From Bordetella parapertussis (lineage in GTDB: Bacteria; Pseudomonadota; Gammaproteobacteria; Burkholderiales; Burkholderiaceae_C), in the NCBI GenBank assembly GCA_945907335.1, contig CAMDSU010000033.1, forward strand, positions 1-12,967: a stretch of 12,967 nucleotides of DNA. The letters are read 5' to 3'. Within the stretch, counting starts at the first letter, position 1. The number at the start of each line of letters is the position of its first letter. The notes beneath the pieces are model-generated. The model was given only the letters and a program-made list of their open reading frames with translations. It was not told the DNA's origin and did not search any database. The position numbers and the translations under genes are program-made. Positions 5,842-12,967 of this stretch are shown one piece after another.

Positions 5842-7233
5842 TTACTCTGAGTCAATCTCAGACACCATGCCATAACGGTGCAATTTGACATAGAGACTTT
5901 GGCGCGATAAGCCCAGCATTTCAGCCGCTGAAGCGCGGTTGTTGTGGGTGAGCTCCAAGGCGGCCTGTATACACATGCGTTCAATCATGGTGCTGGTCTC
6001 GCCGACAATGTCTTTCATCGGCATGCGTCCGACCAATTGCGACAATTGCTCGACCGAATCGGCCATGCCGGAGGTAGCGGATTTTTCGCGGCCACCGCCA
6101 AGACGGATATCGCGAATGAAAAACCCGTAGGTCAGTTCATCAGCCGCCAAAGTGACTGCGGCCATGTCCACCGCCAACTGCACGCCAGCCACGCTGCGCA
6201 ACTCGGTGGCGAATCCTCTGAGGATGCGGGACTGGCGCAAATTGTTGAGCAGCACACCCATGTCGACCGAACCGCGCGCCAAATAATCTTCCAAATTTTT
6301 ATCCACCAATTGACTGCTGGTGCTCAAGCCCAACATGGCGCATATTTCTGCATTACCCGCTTTGATCAAACCACTGCGATCGGTCACGATAAAGCCAATC
6401 GGTGCGTTTTCAAGAGCGTTGCTGAACCAATCATTGCCATCGGCACTGGCCCCGGACTTGGCGCCGCGCTGCGAGCCCATGGGCTGCAAACGCAATAAGA
6501 ATTGGGGGCCGCCTTCTTGTACAAACACCGAGGCATGCAACTGGCAGTCTTCCTCGGCTTTGAGCATACGCACACGCGCGGTTTCCGTGCGTCCCGAGGC
6601 TTGGGATGCACGCAATAATGCGTCCAAACTGTCCCGCGAACTGGTCTCAAAACATTGGGCGATATCGGTGCCGGGCAAGCGCTTGACTGCCTCCTTCAGC
6701 ACAGATTGGGCGGCCTGGTTGGCCTCCATCACGCGACGCTGTGCCACATCCACCACCAACATCGGATCAGCCACGGACTCAAACAGCAGTCTGTAGCGCG
6801 CTTCCATGTGACGCAAGCGCAGGTAATCGCGTTCCATGGATTGGTGGGCATCGACCAAACGCCGCTGCATTTGCGACACACCACTCAAGTCGCGACCAAA
6901 CAACCAGAATTGGGTGTTGTGGGCAAATGCCACAGACATGATTTGCAATGGCACATCGGTGTCGGCGGGGCCCCGCAAGTTGACATGCCGCCAAGCGTTA
7001 GGGGTGTCGGCTTTGGGCGGGACAAACAACTGACGGATTTTTTCTAAGCTGTCCAAGGTGGAGACATCGGACAAGTTTTTGCCCTTCCACACGTTGAGGT
7101 TCAGGCGCTGCAGCTCTTTGCCGCTGACCTGGATATCTTGGATATGGCCGGTTGCATCTGTGACAAAAATGACGTCGGACAGAGCTGACAAGAGACTTTG
7201 AACTTGCTCGCAAGGTAAAGCGTTAAGGTTCAC
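5842..7233 (-). CDS. ppsR: PpsR/CrtJ, redox-responsive repressor of photosynthesis genes
   Basis: PpsR (CrtJ) is a PAS-domain DNA-binding protein that represses bch, crt and light-harvesting genes under oxygen. With the GTG start at 7233 the protein has 463 residues, the usual family length. It shows an N-terminal PAS-like domain (about 10-115), a Q-linker-like helix (about 120-148), two further PAS domains (about 149-250 and 270-375), and a C-terminal Fis-type helix-turn-helix (about 425-458) with NRASAAEMLGLSRQSLYVKL. Cys421 just before the HTH matches the conserved redox cysteine of CrtJ/PpsR. The GTG overlaps the ppaA 3' end by 11 nt and has AGGT upstream; an ATG at 7329 would add 32 residues of non-PpsR character read from inside ppaA. 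Operators before bchG and bchF suggest its local targets, and possibly autoregulation through ppaA. Confidence 0.93.
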   Translation of the reverse strand: MNLNALPCEQVQSLLSALSDVIFVTDATGHIQDIQVSGKELQRLNLNVWKGKNLSDVSTLDSLEKIRQLFVPPKADTPNAWRHVNLRGPADTDVPLQIMSVAFAHNTQFWLFGRDLSGVSQMQRRLVDAHQSMERDYLRLRHMEARYRLLFESVADPMLVVDVAQRRVMEANQAAQSVLKEAVKRLPGTDIAQCFETSSRDSLDALLRASQASGRTETARVRMLKAEEDCQLHASVFVQEGGPQFLLRLQPMGSQRGAKSGASADGNDWFSNALENAPIGFIVTDRSGLIKAGNAEICAMLGLSTSSQLVDKNLEDYLARGSVDMGVLLNNLRQSRILRGFATELRSVAGVQLAVDMAAVTLAADELTYGFFIRDIRLGGGREKSATSGMADSVEQLSQLVGRMPMKDIVGETSTMIERMCIQAALELTHNNRASAAEMLGLSRQSLYVKLHRYGMVSEIDSE

Positions 7234-8047
7234 GAATTGACCTGACAACTGAATGGTTTTGGCACTGCTGTACTTTTTCCAGCGCCTGCGTGTGGGCCTG
7301 GTCTGCGCGCAAACACGAAAAATCTGCATCCAGCAGATCGGCCAAGTTAGGCTGTAATCGCAACAAAGGGCCGCCTGCCATGACCAACATATGCGGGTTG
7401 CCAGACAGTTTGCGCAAACGTGCGATGGTTTTTTTCAATGCCGGAATTTGCCGGTCTTCAGACACGGAAATACCCAACACATCCACCCATTCTGAGCGCA
7501 CCGCAAGTGCCATGTCTTCCTCGGCGAACTGGTTGGCGCTGAAGACTTGCCAGCCATAACGTTTGAAATATTGGGACAACAACAATAAACCCAGGGAATG
7601 TTGCGCGCCTGGGGGCCTGACCAACAAAGCGCTGAATGCGTTGGCTGGCTTGGGTTTTTGTACCCCCATGACGAATTCAGCGCTCAGGCTGTAGACCAAT
7701 TCCTCTAAGCGAAATATGCCACTGGTGACTTGGATAAAGTCAATGTCATCGGCTTCCCACCAGTCATGAAACAAGCGTGCGGTCTCTGGAATGGTGTCCA
7801 GATACAGGCTTTCGATGTCGAAGTCCTGCGCCAGCAACGAGCGCGCATAGGCTTCGGGTGCGGCCAGGTCTGGCGACACACAGACTTGACCGAGGGCAAC
7901 ACTATGAGCGGGCAACATGGTTTTTTTTGCGTAAACACGGATGGCGGTATCGATCAATTGAGGAATGACAAGCGACACCAAGGCCTCATGCAAAGGTGTG
8001 CTGATTTCGGAACTGATCGTGTCTTGCACTTGAACCCCTGTCCACAT
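7223..8047 (-). CDS. ppaA: PpaA/AerR-type cobalamin-binding photosynthesis regulator
   Basis: This is a 274-residue protein of the AerR/PpaA group, which binds cobalamin and modulates CrtJ/PpsR in response to light and oxygen. The N-terminal half is helical. The cobalamin domain carries PPGAQHSLGLLLLSQYFKRYG, where His150 corresponds to the cobalt-liganding His of the HxxG-type motif, followed by VLGISVSED and an AGGPLL loop as in B12-binding Rossmann folds. Trp96-Trp97 lie in the linker region where B12 photoreceptors often have capping residues; that role is inferred. The gene is immediately upstream of ppsR with an 11-nt overlap, so the regulator pair is translationally coupled. The ATG at 8047 lacks a strong Shine-Dalgarno. 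Its promoter must lie in the divergent region shared with bchF, which holds two PpsR-type operators. Confidence 0.9.
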   Translation of the reverse strand: MWTGVQVQDTISSEISTPLHEALVSLVIPQLIDTAIRVYAKKTMLPAHSVALGQVCVSPDLAAPEAYARSLLAQDFDIESLYLDTIPETARLFHDWWEADDIDFIQVTSGIFRLEELVYSLSAEFVMGVQKPKPANAFSALLVRPPGAQHSLGLLLLSQYFKRYGWQVFSANQFAEEDMALAVRSEWVDVLGISVSEDRQIPALKKTIARLRKLSGNPHMLVMAGGPLLRLQPNLADLLDADFSCLRADQAHTQALEKVQQCQNHSVVRSIREP

Positions 8048-8080
8048 GCCTGTTCTAAGTCAAATAAATAAGTCACAAAG

Positions 8081-8098
8081 TGTCAAGCTTTTTAGACA
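8081..8098. promoter_or_regulatory. Perfect PpsR/CrtJ operator (TGT-N12-ACA)
   Basis: TGTCAAGCTTTTTAGACA is an exact TGT-N12-ACA palindrome. It is 33 bp upstream of the ppaA start, so occupancy should affect ppaA-ppsR transcription directly, and it may cooperate with the second box near bchF. Confidence 0.75.
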
Positions 8099-8141
8099 GT
8101 CAGTGACTAGGGAAAACCCCGATTATGTCATCTTTAAATAA

Positions 8142-8159
8142 CGTCAATTCAAGTTGACA
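8142..8159. promoter_or_regulatory. PpsR/CrtJ operator overlapping the bchF promoter
   Basis: CGTCAATTCAAGTTGACA is CGT-N12-ACA, one base off consensus but with GTCAA-N6-TTGAC half-sites in perfect dyad, the same half-sites as the box before bchG. Its right half is the -35 hexamer of the bchF promoter, so bound PpsR would block RNA polymerase. Confidence 0.7.
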
Positions 8160-8182
8160 CATTGGCATTCAGACCCTACAGT
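8154..8182 (+). promoter_or_regulatory. sigma70-like promoter for bchFNBLM
   Basis: TTGACA (8154-8159, 6/6) and TACAGT (8177-8182, 4/6) are separated by 17 nt. Transcription would start near 8189, leaving a leader of roughly 23 nt before the bchF ATG at 8212. Confidence 0.65.
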
Positions 8183-8211
8183 CAGTTCATGGATTTTTCT
8201 CTTTTTCAGAC

Positions 8212-10013
<1,802 letters not shown>

Positions 10014-10025
10014 GGACACCTACAC

Positions 10026-12580
<2,555 letters not shown>

Positions 12581-12581
12581 G

Positions 12582-12967
12582 ATGAACCACGCCAGTTATG
12601 TCGAGCGACGCGGCCAGATCGAAACCTATTTCGATCGCACCGCTGCCAAGGCCTGGGAGGTACTCACCTCTAACGCGCCGGTGGGACGCATTCGCGCCAC
12701 CGTGCGTCGTGGCCGCGACCAGATGCGCAACAACTTGTTGTCCTGGTTGCCCGAGGACATGACCGGCTTGCGTTTGCTCGATGCCGGTTGCGGCACCGGC
12801 GCGCTGGCGCAAGAAGCCATGAAGCGCGGCGCGCATGTGGTGGCCATCGATTTGTCACCCACCCTGGTCAACCTGGCACGTGAGCGCCATGCCCAAGACC
12901 TGCTGGCCGATCCCAGCTTGTCTGCGCGCGGTGGCCGTATCGAGTTTTTGGCTGGCGACATGTTGTC
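12582..12967 (+). CDS. bchM: Magnesium-protoporphyrin O-methyltransferase BchM, 5' part (3' end outside window)
   Basis: BchM transfers a methyl group from S-adenosylmethionine to the ring-C propionate of Mg-protoporphyrin IX, the step after Mg chelatase. About 128 codons are visible and the frame stays open to the right edge. The protein starts MNHASYVERRGQIETYFDRT, typical of BchM, and has the SAM-binding motif I LLDAGCGTGALAQEA (65-79). Motif II follows as VVAIDLSPTLVNLARER. The ATG is separated from the bchL stop by one nucleotide (TGAGATG) and has only a weak upstream purine run inside bchL, so translation is probably coupled. Full-length family members have roughly 225-235 residues, so about 45% is missing. 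Confidence 0.94.
   Translation, partial: MNHASYVERRGQIETYFDRTAAKAWEVLTSNAPVGRIRATVRRGRDQMRNNLLSWLPEDMTGLRLLDAGCGTGALAQEAMKRGAHVVAIDLSPTLVNLARERHAQDLLADPSLSARGGRIEFLAGDML

Larger units (their letters stand above)
8048..8211. other. Divergent control region between ppaA and bchF
   Basis: This is 164 bp of A/T-rich non-coding DNA between oppositely oriented operons. It contains two PpsR-type operators about 61 bp apart (start to start) and a sigma70-like promoter facing bchF. No equally good -10 was found for ppaA on the other strand, although TTGACA (8086-8081) is present as a possible -35. No open reading frame of note lies here. Confidence 0.75.

Noticed and set aside
7234..7329. Upstream ATG for ppsR (495 codons)
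   Set aside because: The extra residues come from the ppaA coding region, are Arg-rich and unlike PpsR; the GTG at 7233 gives the family length.
8110..8119. GGG-AAAA-CCC mini-hairpin in the ppaA/bchF intergenic region
   Set aside because: A 3-bp stem is too short to be a terminator or a convincing operator.

Overview
The window is a 13-kb piece of a photosynthesis gene cluster from a purple (anoxygenic phototrophic) proteobacterium. The protein set is BchD, BchO, BchP, BchG, PpsR, a PpaA/AerR cobalamin protein, BchF, BchN, BchB, BchL and BchM. Moderately high GC, the ppaA-ppsR pair placed divergently from a bchF-led operon, and the general look of the proteins suggest a betaproteobacterium of the Burkholderiales (Comamonadaceae/Rubrivivax/Limnohabitans-like). 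That taxonomic call is inference; no rRNA or housekeeping gene is present.

Layout, left to right. (1) Plus strand, 1-2453: the 3' part of bchD, then bchO, then a small winged-helix protein with its own good ribosome binding site; this is the tail of a bchI-D-O type operon. (2) Minus strand, 2476-3465: an unrecognised exported protein, convergent with the winged-helix gene. Its upstream region (3466-3646) carries one perfect and one near-perfect FNR-type box. (3) Minus strand, 3647-8047: transcribed as ppaA > ppsR > bchG > bchP. ppaA and ppsR overlap by 11 bases, and a PpsR-type operator lies between ppsR and bchG. (4) A 164-bp divergent control region (8048-8211) with one perfect and one near-perfect TGT-N12-ACA PpsR operator; the second covers the -35 of a sigma70-like bchF promoter. 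(5) Plus strand, 8212 to the right edge: bchF-bchN-bchB-bchL-bchM, tightly packed; bchM is cut by the window end.

How the genes work together. BchD is the AAA+/VWA subunit of magnesium chelatase. BchM methylates Mg-protoporphyrin IX. BchN, BchB and BchL form the light-independent protochlorophyllide reductase, and all expected Fe-S ligands can be seen. BchF hydrates the 3-vinyl group. BchG attaches the prenyl alcohol and BchP reduces geranylgeranyl to phytyl. PpsR represses these genes under oxygen, and PpaA/AerR modulates it through cobalamin.

The most notable departures from the textbook cluster are: no bchH between bchB and bchL (only 20 bp separate them), no PucC-like gene between bchG and bchP, an uncharacterised exported protein with FNR-type upstream sites inside the cluster, and a small winged-helix gene appended to bchO. 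I see no CRISPR array, insertion sequence, tRNA or rRNA.
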